Counted from the first letter of the stretch, positions 43,020 to 56,159 are shown. The stretch: 64,000 bases of DNA from Sinohyriopsis cumingii (GCA_028554795.2 CM068841.1:24919308-24983307); one strand, 5' to 3'. Translations and numbers: made by a program. Notes: generated by a model not told the origin, from the letters alone.

Positions 43020-43619
43020 GTATTTTCCATTTATTTTATTTTACTCAAAGTATTTTCCAAAAAAAAAAAATTTGTGTTGATTATTAGCAGCATCCGCTCC
43101 TTTTACGTCATATGGCCATGACCCCTAGTAAAAACAGCTGATGATGTCGGATAATGCAGTGCCGTCAAACATGCGGCCAGCGGGATGATTTAAATGGCCC
43201 GCCAGAGCTCTGACAGCTATATAGTCGTTGATTTTTAGTTTTCTGCTGCAGCTTTCGGCTTCAAGAAAGAAAAAAAAGTGACTAATGGTATAAAATAGGT
43301 TGGACATTACTGTGATAGAGTTTGCACAGAAAGAAACATGCCGTATTTTTTATTCATTGTTATAACTACGAAGCCTGCAATATGTGTTATTCGGTTACAA
43401 AGTAAACGAGTTGACTGAAGGTAGGACTGTGCGATTTAAAAATAAATTATGTTAATAAGTTTATATGGGCTTGACGGAATTGTTGTTAATATTATTATTA
43501 GTAATTAAATTAATTGTTTAAAAAATGTCAACATAGGATCCGGATAATGAAAAATTCCTAGCACTTGCGCCAGAATAGAAACACGACATGTATACACATA
43601 TACAGACGACACATTGTCC

Positions 43620-43677
<58 letters not shown>

Positions 43678-44310
43678 GTGTGTGTGTTTAAATAATTGTT
43701 AGTACAAAATGTATGCAATTTTTGAGATTATGAAACATGGTGGAATAAATCACATTTGTTGCTTGAAACTACATTAATATGTATCTTTAATACACCACAT
43801 TTTATTCCATGCAGACATTTGGGACAAATAACAAAGACAAATTAAAGATAAATAAGTATAGTTTACTTCAAAAATTGAGTAATATAATGTAAGGCATTCA
43901 TTAATGATGTATCATAACACAATTTCATTTGCTAAAGGATATCTTATAGATTTTGATTAACTATACCAGTGAAGAGAATATAGTAGATAATCATAGATGT
44001 TCATAGAAGTGAACAGGCATGATTATATGTATACTAAAATGTCAAAATCAAGATGAAATTGGTCACTTTAGCAACAGGAATTCAAATTCACATATACAAT
44101 GTTCATGAAAAGGAAGGCTAATTATCAATAAACATGGGGTAAAGAATTTAGTATTTAATGCTTTCAATATGATTTAATCTATTATATTATTTGAGTTAGC
44201 TATCATTATGCCACACTTTACCCATTTCTGAACTTGTAATTTTTATTTTTGAGCATATACTGGATGTCCATAATATCAAATACTTTAAAAATAAATTATT
44301 GATTTTAATT
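43020..44310 (+). other. Intron of the Harbinger transposase
   Basis: No other gene seen. A (TA)n microsatellite stands at 43622-43675. The segment 43100-43310 is less AT-rich than its surroundings and may be a small insertion. Confidence 0.5.
43622..43675 (+). repeat. (TA)n microsatellite
   Basis: About 27 TA units. Open frames reading IYIYIY through it on either strand are artefacts. Confidence 0.95.
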
Positions 44311-44882
44311 ACAGGATTTCCAAATGTTATAGGGGCAATAGATGGCACATTAATCAGGATTCAGGCCCCAAGTTCGAATGAACAGGATTATGTAAACAGA
44401 AAAGGATTTCATTCACTTAATGTACAGGTAATTAATAAAGGAGGAACATATAGTGTGAGAGACACTTTGCCCCAAAATTTACAAATATTATAATTGAAAC
44501 TGCAATTGTCAATATATTGAACTAATAGGGGAAATTGAGAAATACACATAAAACATGGAAAGATAAATCTATATACTGTAATAAAGTTTGTGTTATCATC
44601 CAAAACACATTATTTATTGGATTACAGGTACATTAAAAATGTAATATTTGTTATTATGTACATGTCAAATTTGTGAATTTAAAGTGTAAATAAAGGACAA
44701 TTACAATAGATATTGATATAACCTTGTATGTGCAATTTTAAACTTAATATATTACTTTTCAGATGACCTGTAACTATAGATTCCAAATAACAAACTGTGT
44801 AGCAAAGTGGCCAGGCTCTGTTCATGACTCAAGGATGTTCCGGGAAAGTAAACTATGTACTGCATTTGAAAATGGTAATCAA

Positions 44883-44885
<3 letters not shown>

Positions 44886-44942
<57 letters not shown>
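44886..44942 (+). repeat. (TA)n microsatellite in a transposase intron
   Basis: About 28 TA units directly after the donor of the third recognised exon. Confidence 0.95.
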
Positions 44943-44944
<2 letters not shown>

Positions 44945-45966
44945 TTTGTGCACAAAAATCATTTCATAATATTGTTTTATTTTTAAGTAATTTTTTACCA
45001 AATTACTGGTGGTTATGATGTAGGTATAAGTTCAAAAGCACAGTTCATCAAACAAAAGTAATATTTCTTTATGTCATGTTGAATCTAGCCTTATATATGG
45101 ATATGTATCTCCTGGACATAGAATATATCTTGATGATTTTGGATTATATGAATCATTGATCATAGGTATTGTGGTTGAATAATATGCAATCTTACTGAGA
45201 AGATGTCATTCAAAATTACAATAATTTATCCTATCAAGAGCAAACAAAAATTATTTTTACCTATAATACATGTTACTAAGATGATATATTTTAAAATATG
45301 ATGATAATTTTAAGTGATAAATTTAATTGTGCTAATATATCCCTTTTAATATCCAATATTACAATTTAATTTTCATTTATGTAACCGATACCATATATCT
45401 GATATATAATTACTAATATTTTCAGGTAAATATGATGGATTTCTACTTGGTGACTCTGGCTATCCTTGTCAGAACTTCTTTATGACACCATACATTGCAG
45501 CTACCACAACTGCACAGAAGAAGTACAATGATGCCTTATGTAGAGCCTGAGTCATTATAGAACAAACATTTGGCATCCTAAAGAGGTGTTTCCCATGTTT
45601 GCATAAATGGAATGAGAGTTTCTGCTGATAAAGCTACCTTATACACATTGACCTGTGTTGTTCTTCATAACATAGGCATATACAAGGGGGCATCATTCCA
45701 GCTGATGATTTAATTGCAGATAATGAAGAAATTTTAAATATTTATGAACCAGGGGATGGAAATGCTTTGCGTGATTATATATGCAGGACATATTTTTCAT
45801 GAAATATTTTATTTTAATTCATTATCTAATTAAACTCTTGTATTATATGTTTATTATTATATAATTTAATATAAATGAAGACAATTCAGTATAAATATAT
45901 GCAAAAAGCAAAAAATACATTATCACATTTATAACACAGATGCACTGAAGACAATTATTAGATTAT

Positions 45967-48900
45967 TTATTGTTCAAAGAAACACATCTGAGTTGCTTGT
46001 TGAAGGAGAATTTCCTTTTTTAATATAAGAATTTCATTTTTAAGGCTTAAATTTGCATCCAATTTTATAAACATTTCTTTCTCCTTCTGTAATTTAGTAA
46101 TTTCCAAATCTAGTTTTATAATCTCTTTTTCTAGTTTTATGGTCTCCAATTCAATTTTTTTGTTCTCCAGTTTTAAGTTCTCCTCGTCAGCATTGGCATA
46201 TTTATATGTTGTTTTAAATCTTTTGTTTCCTTGACGTATGAAACGTTGACTGTTTGAAGGTACTGATATGATGGACACTGAATCTGGAAAGAAAATAATG
46301 TTGATGTGAATGAATGGAAACATATGAATAGGTTTTTTTTAAAAATATATTAATATCTGTGTGTTTATTGGTTAATCAATATAGGATATAACAATCAGGG
46401 CATATTATTTACCCACTACCACTGCATTAAATAAGGTAGTTGAAATATGGTGGTAAATTTATGTAATATTCTAATATAATACTTCTTGAAAAAAACATAA
46501 TATTTCCCATTTATTACCGTGATTGTGCAATTAGTGTAATTGTAATGTCCATATGTTTCATAATTATATACCAACAGTCATTGAAATAATGAAAATCTGC
46601 TTCATACTTATTATAATAATATTTAAAACTATACTATTATAGTATAACTGATATTGAATATTGTGGATGAATATCTTTTAGTGTCCTTGAGCTTTGCTAA
46701 GGGTGTGTGGTTTGGAAGCAAACCTATTTTGCAAAAACCTTAATTTTATAACATATTGGATTTGGTAATATTTTGAAACATTTGCTAAATATTTTCGGTA
46801 GTATAGTATCAGTTTTGAGTTTTTAATCATTGGTAAAACAGTAAACATTTATTACTTTTACCTGATGATAATGATTGATTGCTTGGTCCTGGCAATGGTT
46901 CAGATGTTCCCTGCATGCCAGAACATTTAATTTTTCCCACCTCCTCCTCAAGATTTTCCACTGAAAGAAAAAGATGGATAAAAATGTGTTTAAAATCCAT
47001 ATTCTTTTGAAAAAATGACTATGATATGAAACTATGAATTTTTATTATATGTCATAATCTATGCATTATATTTACAATTGCTATACATGATTTAATTATT
47101 TTGTAAATGAACAAATACTATAATTAATTAAAATAATTTGATGACATATTATGATCATTACAATTGTATTTCACAATATGATGATACTACGATAAATATA
47201 ATTCTTATGTTTGAAAAGTAGTATTCACATTTTCTATGTAAATCTCATCACTTGTTAATAATTGTATAAACATATGTAGCATGTACCAAAATATTGATGA
47301 TGTTATCATTGACTGTTAATTAATCAAATAAATTTGTTAACTTTTCTCACCAGTGGAACAATTATCAGAATATAAATGGAAATTGTAATATCTTATAGTA
47401 ATTATGATACAATTACTATTTATATGGATGTGCACTTAACATATAGTTTACCTTCCGTATCTAGGCATGCATACAGATCACACATTTGTGGCCTTCCACC
47501 TAATTGCTCCAAAAGAAGGTGTTGGCTAAGTGGTGGATCACTAGGTTTTGGCCCTCCTCCAGTTTGTGGCATTTTAATTCCATCTAGCCTCTCTTTGGCT
47601 AAAAATTATATAATGAATAAGTTTGTTGAAACTACAGACTATCTAACCAACACAATATTTCAGGACTGGAAAAATTTAATGATAAAATTCAATTTTAAGT
47701 TATTATTTTTACAAAGATACTGTAATACTTGTGTGAACCAACGCTCGTTAATGCAGAAGTGATACACTATTTATACTGTAGGTAAAGTAGATGGGTCATT
47801 TTTTAAATATGTTTTGGAGGGTGAATTATAGTAATTGGTGAGAACAAAATATTAATTTTTTGCAGAATCATTGTAACATGCATATACCCAATACAACCCC
47901 TAAGTAGTTAAATAAAAATTAATTACTTAAATTGTATGCACCATTAAAGTCCATAACATTAGATGTGTAATAAATATGTTCTGGTTCAATAAATTCATTC
48001 CATAATATTGGTTTTGCTGTTAATCTTTTATGTTCAATTATCTCTTTGCTTTATGTTATCATACTGCTTTCTGCACTGAAGTACAGTTCTTGGCTCGGAG
48101 GAAATGCTAAAAGAGGGAACAAAATTTATTAGGATATTGACCTTAAGATGAATCTTGATTGATTATTTAAAGTACTTATAAATGTTACAATAACTATGAT
48201 TATATTTCCATTAATGGTCAAATTTATAATCATGAATAATAATCAATAGCAAATTTTTAAATTAAACATTCTAGACAATTTTACTTTATGCTTCAAGTAA
48301 TACAGTAACATCACTCTTGAAAGACCATTCCTTCTACCAATGAAATAAGATCACTCAAGACAGGTGTTATCTCTTAATAGGCTATTACTTACTATATAAT
48401 TATCTTTTCATCAAGAATATGCTTTTCCATGACAGGCGGTCTCACATAGCAATGGTCATAATATACAGGTTTTACTGTATTAATATTGGCAACTCTTGTA
48501 CAGATAAAATAACATTTTAAAAGATATGATCTATTGTTAATTGAATAATATGGTATAGTAACATCCTACAATATGGCTGGTCAATTGGTATTGATTTATT
48601 CAAGGCTTGATGTAATTTTCTGCATATTGTCAACTATTGTATGCTTATCATATGTACACTGGAGGGCCATGAGTTACTAATTTAGCATTACTAATTTTAA
48701 TTATTGTAAATGTTGGAATTGCTAATGAGTATGCTAAGTTAAAAATGCACAGATGAATTGCACTATTTCAAAACAAGGCAATACCCATGTGCTCACATAC
48801 AATCTGTATATCCTTAAAATCAATATTACATGTACTTTTCATTATAACACCTTGTTTTTTTAAAATTTAAGTCGATGATATGTGTCCCTATCAAGGACAA

Positions 48901-49299
48901 ATACCAAAAAAGATGAATACGGCGATACCGTAGAACCCGCGATATCACAGGAAACAATTACACTGTTAATTTTAGTAATTGACTTACGTAACTGATACCC
49001 ATTTTCGAGTCAACACATACATATGGTAATATCATAATTTATTAAATTATAGTAAGTTTCAATAAGTGATAAATTATACTGAGTTTTTAAAATGTTGGAA
49101 TAATCCTTACGCATTAACAGCCTCTGCAACTTCAACCCAGGCCCTTTCCTTGTCATAGTGTGTAACTCCACCCACCCCACCACAACCTTTTAGTTTTCCA
49201 AAAAGAACCTTTTCTCTTTCTAAAACATTCTGAACAAGTAAAAAAAAATTCCTTTTCGTTCCAATTCCCTGATCTTTTGATATTTTCTTTGTGCTCCAT
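45967..49299 (-). pseudogene. SANT/Myb-like Harbinger partner gene, five exons
   Basis: Minus-strand exons: 49299-49111 (SANT helices, ...KERAWVEVAEAVNA); 48106 to about 48050 (ISSEPRTVLQCRKQYDNIK, the third SANT helix; 3' limit uncertain); 47598-47452 (KERLDGIKMPQTGGGPKPSD ... LLLEQLGGRPQMCD); 46960-46862 (VENLEEEVGKIKCSGMQGTS); and 46283-45967 (QRFIRQGNKRFKTTYKY, then a long coiled coil NLKLENKKIELETIKLEKEI to the stop). All have AG/GT borders where checked. The protein binds the transposon ends and works with the transposase (family knowledge). The first exon carries a frame change before FFLLVQNV, unlike the open copy at 16786-16973, so this copy is probably dead. Confidence 0.75.
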
Positions 49300-49509
49300 A
49301 ACTGACATCTACTTAGAAAAAGAAAACTCAAAGCAGACGACAATAATACTTACAGTTAGCGGGAGTTCGCACGCTAATCCATGGTGATGATGATATGCTT
49401 CACTTCCAAGGTAGAGAGTCTTCCGGTGTGGTCGCTTAAGACTGTAATAATCGATCTCAGACTTTGTCCTTAGTAGAGGATCCTCAAGTGTTGATAAGAG
49501 GAAGCATAT

Positions 49510-49605
49510 TGAAACGGTACCTGAGAAAAATCTCAGCTCGGCAAAAACTCAACGGATCTGAGGTATAGAATTTCCTCAAACTTAAGATGTTTAGTGAAAC
49601 CGGGG
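49510..49605 (-). repeat. Inner Harbinger end
   Basis: Inverted match to 16508-16610 (GAGAAAAATCTCAGCTCGGC, CTCAACGGATCTGAGGTAT), ending ATGTTTAGTGAAACCGGGG. It differs from the outer end at 49730-49919 after the first 17 bp. Confidence 0.75.
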
Positions 49606-49920
49606 TCAGATGATAAGCATACAAAACAGTGTCATCGACGTCCATTGGGTTACCTCTGTCCCTTATAATTCTTCTTTCTAATCGAATCCTTTGATGACGT
49701 CGACGATAACATCATTCAAGCGCCATATCTGAGCATTTGAGCGTCTCCACTTGAGGGAGCATAACCATAACCTCAGATAAATGAGGACAGTTCTCAACTC
49801 TGAGTTTAGATTTTTCTCATTTGTTCTTTGTGAAACAGGATTTGAGAAAAATCTCAAATATTGAGGAAAATCTCAAAATTTGAGTCGAAAACACACTTAA
49901 GATGTTTAGTGATACCGGGC

Positions 49921-50390
49921 CATCGAAAGTCTCAGCGTGAATTTACATTGAAGGAATAAGCTCTTTAAACTGAGATAACTCTAAATCAAACTTCCTTCCT
50001 CTTTTTTTAATAGGTGAACGAGATTTACATCAGATTAGAAAGTAAGACAAATACAATCTCAACGTTCAAAAAAATTGTATTTTTAGTTTTAAACAGGTGC
50101 GGAGAATAGTGTGGATTTAATTTATTCAGTATTTGAGCTAGAAAATACTGTTTCGAAATACTTCTTCTGTCAGCCCCACGAATAAAACAGGCAACATGTA
50201 CTGTGCCTATATGATAGCAGAACAGTGACTAAATCTGTAATCGCTTAATATGGTTAGTAGAGATTTGTTAAGTTCCCTTTTATTCCTCGAGATTTGCGTC
50301 GCTTGCGCACCACTGAGATTAATTGAACGTCCAATTTGCAAACAGCGGTGTACATACTGCTTGGCAAACAATATGTGATGTGATGCATGA
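49921..50390. other. Spacer between the Harbinger end and copy B
   Basis: No gene or repeat recognised. Confidence 0.4.
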
Positions 50391-50404
50391 GAGTAGTATA
50401 TGGG

Positions 50405-50700
50405 GTCACCCTAGCGTCAAGGGGACTTACCATGCAAAAACAGTCGATGCACTCTGGTGTCAAGGGGAATTTAACATGGGAAATTTTAACATGGATGGAA
50501 CTGTAGAGCGTCAAGGGGAATTGAACATGGAAATTGAACAGGACCAGTACTTTAACGTCAATGGGACTTTAACGTTAAAATATGGGGTTTGCACTTTGTC
50601 GTCAATGGAAATTGAACATGGGAATGTCACCTGGATGTCAGTGGGAATTGAACTTTGGGTGACGTCATGAGGTTTATAGGGTCAAAACATTTTATAGGGA
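50405..50700 (+). repeat. Degenerate GGGAATTGAACATGG repeats at the left end of copy B
   Basis: Seven or so phrases (GGGAATTTAACATGG, GGGAATTGAACATGG, GGAAATTGAACATGG, and a GGGACTTTAACG variant), each preceded by GTCAA or GTCAGT. More units than in copy A. Confidence 0.75.
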
Positions 50701-51317
50701 TTTTAATGTATTTGTAACGACAAAGGGTAGATAAGGACAAACATACAAATGCACATTTAAACACAGAAAAGACGACAGAAATGTTCTAAAACAAACCTCA
50801 CAGACAGAATAGAGGCTCAAAAAAGAAAAGTCTATTGTATGGGTTCAAAACATTTATTCAAGTATATACATGGGCTCTCTGGCCTGTGCTTTGGTCTAAG
50901 CACTATCCATTTAATACATAAGCATTTCTACATCAAACAAACCTATTTACTAGTTATTTAGTTCTTGGCTCTAGTAAACCTGTTTACATTTAATGTTCAT
51001 TTATAAGAAAAAGCTAACACAAAACAAGTAACATGCAATCAAATAGGACAAAGTTCCTGTTTCTCTCTCTCTCTATTCGTCTCACACGTTGTTAAAAATC
51101 TGGTCAGCTAGCACTTGTGTCCCAGCGTAGATATTTCCCATCACTTAATCCGTTTCATTCGTAAATCGGCTGTTATATCCATCGTGCTAGGTACACTTAT
51201 CAGTAAGCAGATCAAGTGCAGTCATCGTCTTCTTCCCATGGAGGTACACTGTATACCATATGAATGGTTACTTTTCCTTCGTTGATGTCAAATTTTCCTC
51301 TCATCGACTGCACGTCT

Positions 51318-51864
51318 TCAATAGTCCTCAAAAGTTTGGAAGAAGTTTTTTTCTGCAGGTGTGCTAAATCCGAGACATACAGGTGAGTTCAAACTGTCGT
51401 GATACACAGATAGGCTCAAACGACCTCGATCTTTGACTTGGCAATGACATTTGAGTTCCTCTAACAGTGAGTCAAGTAGGTCCGTAATGAAACCTGCTAC
51501 TTCCTTGGCTGAAATGTCAGACGCGAAGTCTCTAAATTTCACCGTGTAGGTGTAAGTTGTCGTTCTAAATTTTCTTGAGGTCGCTGTCTGAGTCATTTGG
51601 ATGCTAAAATACTCCTGTAGGTCTACTGAATCCTTTCCCTTCTTGGACGCACTTTGCTGTGACGGTATGGTAGTGAAAGAGGTCAGTGATGTTTGTTCCT
51701 TCTCTTTTTCCATCTGCGTAGAGTGATTCATCTTTCTCGTTGCTTGTCCTCGCAATGAAGTGTCGTTCTTGGAAGTCGTCCTTTTTATACTGGGTGATAT
51801 CAGTATGTCCATAAGGTAAAGTTTTGTGGTCTGGAAGTTTCACTGGTTGCACGTAGTTTGTCAT
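51318..51864 (-). pseudogene. Polymerase tail-like and head-like segments, copy B
   Basis: Downstream of the polymerase on the same strand. First comes a segment like the polymerase C-terminus (VKLPDHKTLPYGHTDITQYK against RLPNHFTLQYGHINIGQHIK in the gene), then one like the polymerase N-terminal domain (SRKFRTTTYTYTVKFRDFAS ... LNSPVCLGFSTPAE). The order tail-then-head is what a tandem duplication of the polymerase followed by loss of the middle would leave. Present at the same place in copy A, so the rearrangement predates both copies. Confidence 0.75.
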
Positions 51865-51961
51865 GGCGTTAGTACATAAATAAGATGTGTTACTGCATTG
51901 GTGATGTGATAGTGAGGCAAAGAATCACACCCGAGTTTCTCGTTGGACTAAGTCTTACACT

Positions 51962-54900
51962 CTATACTTGCTGTTTGAAGGGATTCATGTTTTCTCGATT
52001 GGTCTTAGTAGTGACAATGAACTGTTGGTCTTGGACGTTGTCCTTTTTTATATGCTGACCAATATTGATGTGACCGTACTGCAAAGTAAAGTGGTTGGGA
52101 AGTCGCACTCGCTTCTGGTACACGATTTGATAGACTTTTTCCAAGGGTCGACTGACGATGTGGTGAGTGGGTAAACGTACAATCTTGTTCGGCTGGTAGG
52201 TGGTCACTTTAAAGTTTGCATCCTCTCCAGACTGCAAGGCTTCTTTCAATACGCCAAAGTTGACCACACGACTGGTACGATAATTCAGAGTCAATCCTTT
52301 CACTTTACACTCTGTGTGCACTTCTCCTTGTTGGTCCCGGTATTCGAAGCCGTAATTTTTAGGACCGCCACTCGCGAAACTTAGAATCTTGTCGTCAGGA
52401 TGTTCATCTGTCCAGGCTCCTAAACGGTCTCCTTCGATGTTAGGGTGTTGCTGACCCGGTCGATCGATGTAGATGCAACTGTCCGTGTCAAAGTACAGGA
52501 CGCGATCCCCTAACAGTTCTAAAGCTTCGTACAATTCTAAGCGAGCATGAGCTGTCACGTAAGCCGCAATGATGACATTTCCAAATGCGTCGGCTTGTAC
52601 AAAGTCCAGATCTTCTTCGTAATTGACCAAGATCAAATCCTCGCGAACGACGTCCACGTGTTTGATGAATTTGGTTTTGTCGTGAATCATCTGGAAGTAG
52701 CAGGAAGGTTCTGTCAAATATTCCGTCTTGGGTAAACACGGTCGTTGTGCCATTTTTCCCCACAAGCAATTTAACATCACTTTGGCAAACGATCGCCTGC
52801 CTTCGTTTTTCTCGATGTGATCTAAAGTGATGCCTTCTTGTTCCCGGTATTTCTCTTTGAATTTTATTTGGTCTTCGGGAGTGTGACACCAGGAAGGATA
52901 GCCGCTGGCTTCTTGCTTCAGTTTCAAAAAGGCATCCACGTAGTCTGCGAAAATGCCTTTCTGAGTGGGGTCACCCTTGTGGTATTGTTCTGTCTTGGGA
53001 AAGTGGCAAATTTCGTACACTTCTAACAGTTGGTATCCCATGTCCAGAGCACTGAACAATTCCACGCTGACCCAGGTTCCCGTCAAGGCCCGTTCTTCTT
53101 GGGTGTGCTGACAAGGCTGATCTTGGTTGCACGTTTCGGCACAAGTACGGCACAATGGAAACATCAGTTTGCCTTGACAATGATGAGGTAAGACGGGATG
53201 GTATAGGTTCGTGGGAGGCAAAACTTTGCACTTGATCAAGCCTTCGTATTGTTGAATGTTGACCAGGTCGATGTGTTCCGTCAGCAATCGCGGGTGCCCT
53301 GTAGGAAAGTGACAATATTTGCACACGTAAGGATACAGCGAACACACATCCAAGTATTTGATTTCTTCTCCTTTCCCTTCGTCGGCTTGGTACAGCAAAC
53401 AGGTGGCATTGGTCCTTCCTCCGTACAAACTATCCCTCGGGTTCAGGGGGTCCATCAGCTTGTAACTTTCCACGACACGTTTAAACTCGGGATCGATTTT
53501 CAAACGGTGATCGTATTCGTGTTCCCACATTTCCACCACTTGGTAGCCTTGCTGTTCTAACTTCATGCGTCGCTGACAAGTGTCCTGGTACAGGTCTTCC
53601 ATGGTCCGTTGTAAAAACTGATTTTTAGTGTCACGATCAGGGTAGCAGACGGGACATCCGTGAAATAAGCAACCGTTAAACTCGTACACGATCTTCGGGT
53701 TTTTTAAGTCCCAGCCATCGACCGAATACGTTCCGATGGTCTTTTCGGCTCCTCCGTTGCGGGCATGCTGAATCCATTTGCCTTCCTTGTCGCACAAGTA
53801 ATGTAACCAGCGTAGGGCTTTGACCGAATATTGAGTCTGACATAGTTGGTCGTTTGAGGACTGATGACAGCCACGGTCTTTTGAGGCATGAATCGTTGGC
53901 GGTACACTAAGGAACACGCTTTGGCAATGGTGCAAGCTTCTTTCAAAGGATCGACCCCTCCGTGTTCCATGAACAGTTCTCGAAATTTTCCACAGCAACG
54001 TTGTAAAATGTCCACGTCGGAACGACAATACTTTAACATTTCTTCCTGAAAGTCGAAGGGGTCAGAGGCATGAGCCTGGTACCAAGCGTAGAAATCTTCT
54101 CGTTGTTCGGTACGCATGTTGTCGGGGTCGTAATAGTGAGCCTCAGGCAAATGGGGTAGAACGGCATGTTGATTGGCTTCCGTATTGAAAAAGTGAGGAA
54201 AATAACCTTTAGCCATTTCTGTCATTCCAAACGTTTTAGGCATTCGACTCAAAGGCATGGCCAAGTAACTCATCGAATCTTTAAACTGCACTTGTCCCAC
54301 TTGCATGAAAATGATTTTGGCTCCGTTCAAAGTGACTTTAGGACGTTCGGTACCATGTTCCGTATAGTACCTCAAAAGAAACTGTCCATCGTATCCGGAG
54401 AAATTGTGAGCCATCACTGTGGCATGGCGATTACAATCTCGGTAACGTTCGATGTCCTCTTTGCTCCATGTCTTGTCGATGGGGTCTAAGACCCATTTGG
54501 CAAAATCGTCTAGCGTCTTAGGTCCTCGAAAGATTTTTTCACGCCCTCCAGGAAATTTGCTGCAGTGAGGGCAATAACTGAAGATAGGTTCTTGAATACA
54601 CTTCTCGCACGCTCGATGAGCCACGCAGAAATTAGGAATGTGAATGCCAGTCTCTTGCATGCATTCGAAATCGAAAAAGATGAAATTGCTTTTCTTCTTG
54701 TGACCATCCTCTTTCTCTGGTTGGGGTTGGTATTTTTGCATGTAGCACTGGTGTTCCAAGTCCACGATATGATGACAAATGTGACATTTTTTTTTTCGTG
54801 AACATACGTGTGCCTTGGTATTATTGGTACGTATGCCTTGTCCACACGCGGGGCACAATCTCAGCAGTTGACAAGCGCATTTCTTCTGTGAACCTTGTGT

Positions 54901-56105
54901 TTTCAAATGTTGTTGGTAACAGGTAGGACTGACAAACGTGCGCTGACAAGCTGGACAATGCACTGGTTCTTGTCCTTCGTCCAGACAGGGTTGAGAGGCC
55001 AAACATCCTGAGCATTTCGATCCACAATGTTTGTGTTGTTCTCGATTTTTATGGCCATAGTCACATTTCTCACAATAATAAACATATCCCAGGAATCCAG
55101 TGATACTGGTAATGGTATCGAAATGTTCATCGTGATAATAAAGGTGAATGTATTTTCCATCCTTAAAATCTTGGCCTCGAAACAACAGAGGCCCACGCAC
55201 TTCTTGAGGGTGCACTTTCAAGGTGTAGCGTGGAGCTAGGACATCTTGCAATTTTTGCATTTCAGGAATGCCACAGGGTGTGTCTTTGGACAGGCCAGCT
55301 TGTTGCAACAGGAGTTCTGCTTCGTTTCGTTGTTTGGCTCGGTCCGATTGTTGAATAGTTTTCCAGGCTCTTTTCCATTCTGCTGTGTCGTTCTTGTTGG
55401 CATAGGTTCGTCCCACCACGATGGCTCGGGCTAAGCACATCTGGTCTTGAGGGTTGTTAATTTGGACGAGACTCTTTTTGGTGCTGCGAAGGTCGTTCAC
55501 CAATAAGACCTTTTTGCGTCCTGTCCCTTGAGGAAGAGAGACGTGAGTCATTTTCAGTGTGGCTTTACCATCGGTGATGTCAAACTTGTCATTGGATTGT
55601 TGCACCTGTTGTATCTTGTCCATGACTTTGGAAGGGGGGAGGGGGTCAGTTCTGCGGGTCTGCTAAACTCGATCCAAACAGGGGATTTCAGGCTGTCGTG
55701 TTGTATGGATAGTGTCAAGCGATCGTCTTCTTTGGGTTGACATTGTCGCTTGAGTGTGGTGAGCAAAGAATCCCACATCTCGGTGATGAACCCTTCTGCT
55801 TTCTCCAACGGTACGTCGGACTTGAAATCTTTAAACTTCACCGTGTAGGTGTAAACCGTGGTTCTAAATTTTCTAGAGGAGCGCTTTTCCGTCTCTCGAA
55901 TGTGATAGTACTTTTCAGGGTTGACTGGTGAACTTTGGTTTGGAGTAGACTCTCTCTGTCTGGTCGCAGACGTGGAAGGTGTTGGTTCAGGTTCGCTCAT
56001 GTCTTCTATTTGAGCGAACACTTCTTTTCGTGTGTGAGGCGATACGTCACTTCGCTGCCTCTTACGTTCTTCTTCTCTCTCACTGAAATCGTGCGATCGT
56101 TTCAT
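51962..56105 (-). pseudogene. Protein-primed DNA polymerase B, copy B (fossil, nearly whole)
   Basis: Nearly the full length of the gene. N-terminal: MKRSHDFSEREEERKRQRSD, low-complexity, then the VKFKDFKSDVP domain; a zinc-binding region with many CxxC pairs (CGSKCSGC, CPACQRTF, CPACGQGI, CHICHHIV); exonuclease FIFFDFECMQETGIH, VMAHNFSGYDGQFLLRYY and YCRSDVDIL; polymerase motif A EIKYLDVCSLYPYVCKY, motif B FAKVMLNCLWGKMAQRP and motif C DRVLYFDTDSCIYIDRP; the end is ...RENMNPFKQQV. Such an enzyme replicates linear DNA from a protein primer. Only a few lesions. Confidence 0.9.
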
Positions 56106-56148
56106 CTCGATTGCTGATTCAGAAATGATTTAACCAAGTTCATTCTTT

Positions 56149-56159
56149 CCATATATACC
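56149..56159 (-). promoter_or_regulatory. TATA-like box, copy B polymerase
   Basis: GGTATATATGG on the minus strand at the same distance from the polymerase ATG as in copy A. Confidence 0.45.

Larger units (their letters stand above)
42909..45802 (+). pseudogene. PIF/Harbinger transposase (HARBI1-like), four exons, decayed
   Basis: Exons read by splice sites. One ends at 43014 (LVRQAKKFIQFPRQEAASVV ... GFYRIS) with donor GTAAGG. 44315-44427 begins [20 protein letters not shown], with the first catalytic Asp in IDGT. 44763-44874 has RFQITNCVAKWPGSVHDSRM. 45426-45802 has FLLGDSGYPCQNFFMTPY (second Asp) and VIIEQTFGILKRCF (Glu). This is the HARBI1 DDE set, and phases agree at every junction. 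Defects: a TGA just before VIIEQTFG, where relatives have Arg, and frame changes after LHKW and around the GGGGG run near 45688. The N-terminal helix-turn-helix part expected in a 350-residue HARBI1 protein is absent. The introns hold AT-rich DNA and two (TA)n runs. Confidence 0.8.
42722..49920. mobile_element. PIF/Harbinger DNA transposon with transposase and SANT genes
   Basis: The ends match as inverted repeats of about 190 bp (left 42723-42920, right 49730-49919), beginning TCACTAAACATCTTAAG and continuing with GACTCAAATTTTGAGATTTT, ATCTGAGGTTATGGTTATGC and CTCAAATATGGCGCTTGAA. Inside are a spliced transposase (plus) and a spliced SANT partner (minus), tail to tail, the usual two-gene Harbinger layout. 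An additional inner end of a slightly different type (CGGTTTCACTAAACATCTTAAG, reverse, at 49510-49605) matches the left fragment at 16508, so the right side may combine two related copies. The target duplication is not clear. Dead: nonsense and frameshift lesions in the transposase, and its N-terminal part is missing. Confidence 0.8.

Noticed and set aside
43135-43310. Possible gene fragment in the transposase intron
   Set aside because: A 60-codon minus-strand frame without motif or splice support.
43518-45018. Frames with long isoleucine-tyrosine runs
   Set aside because: Products of (TA)n microsatellites.
47376-47762. Plus-strand 128-codon frame
   Set aside because: It is the complement of a SANT-gene exon with splice borders on the minus strand.
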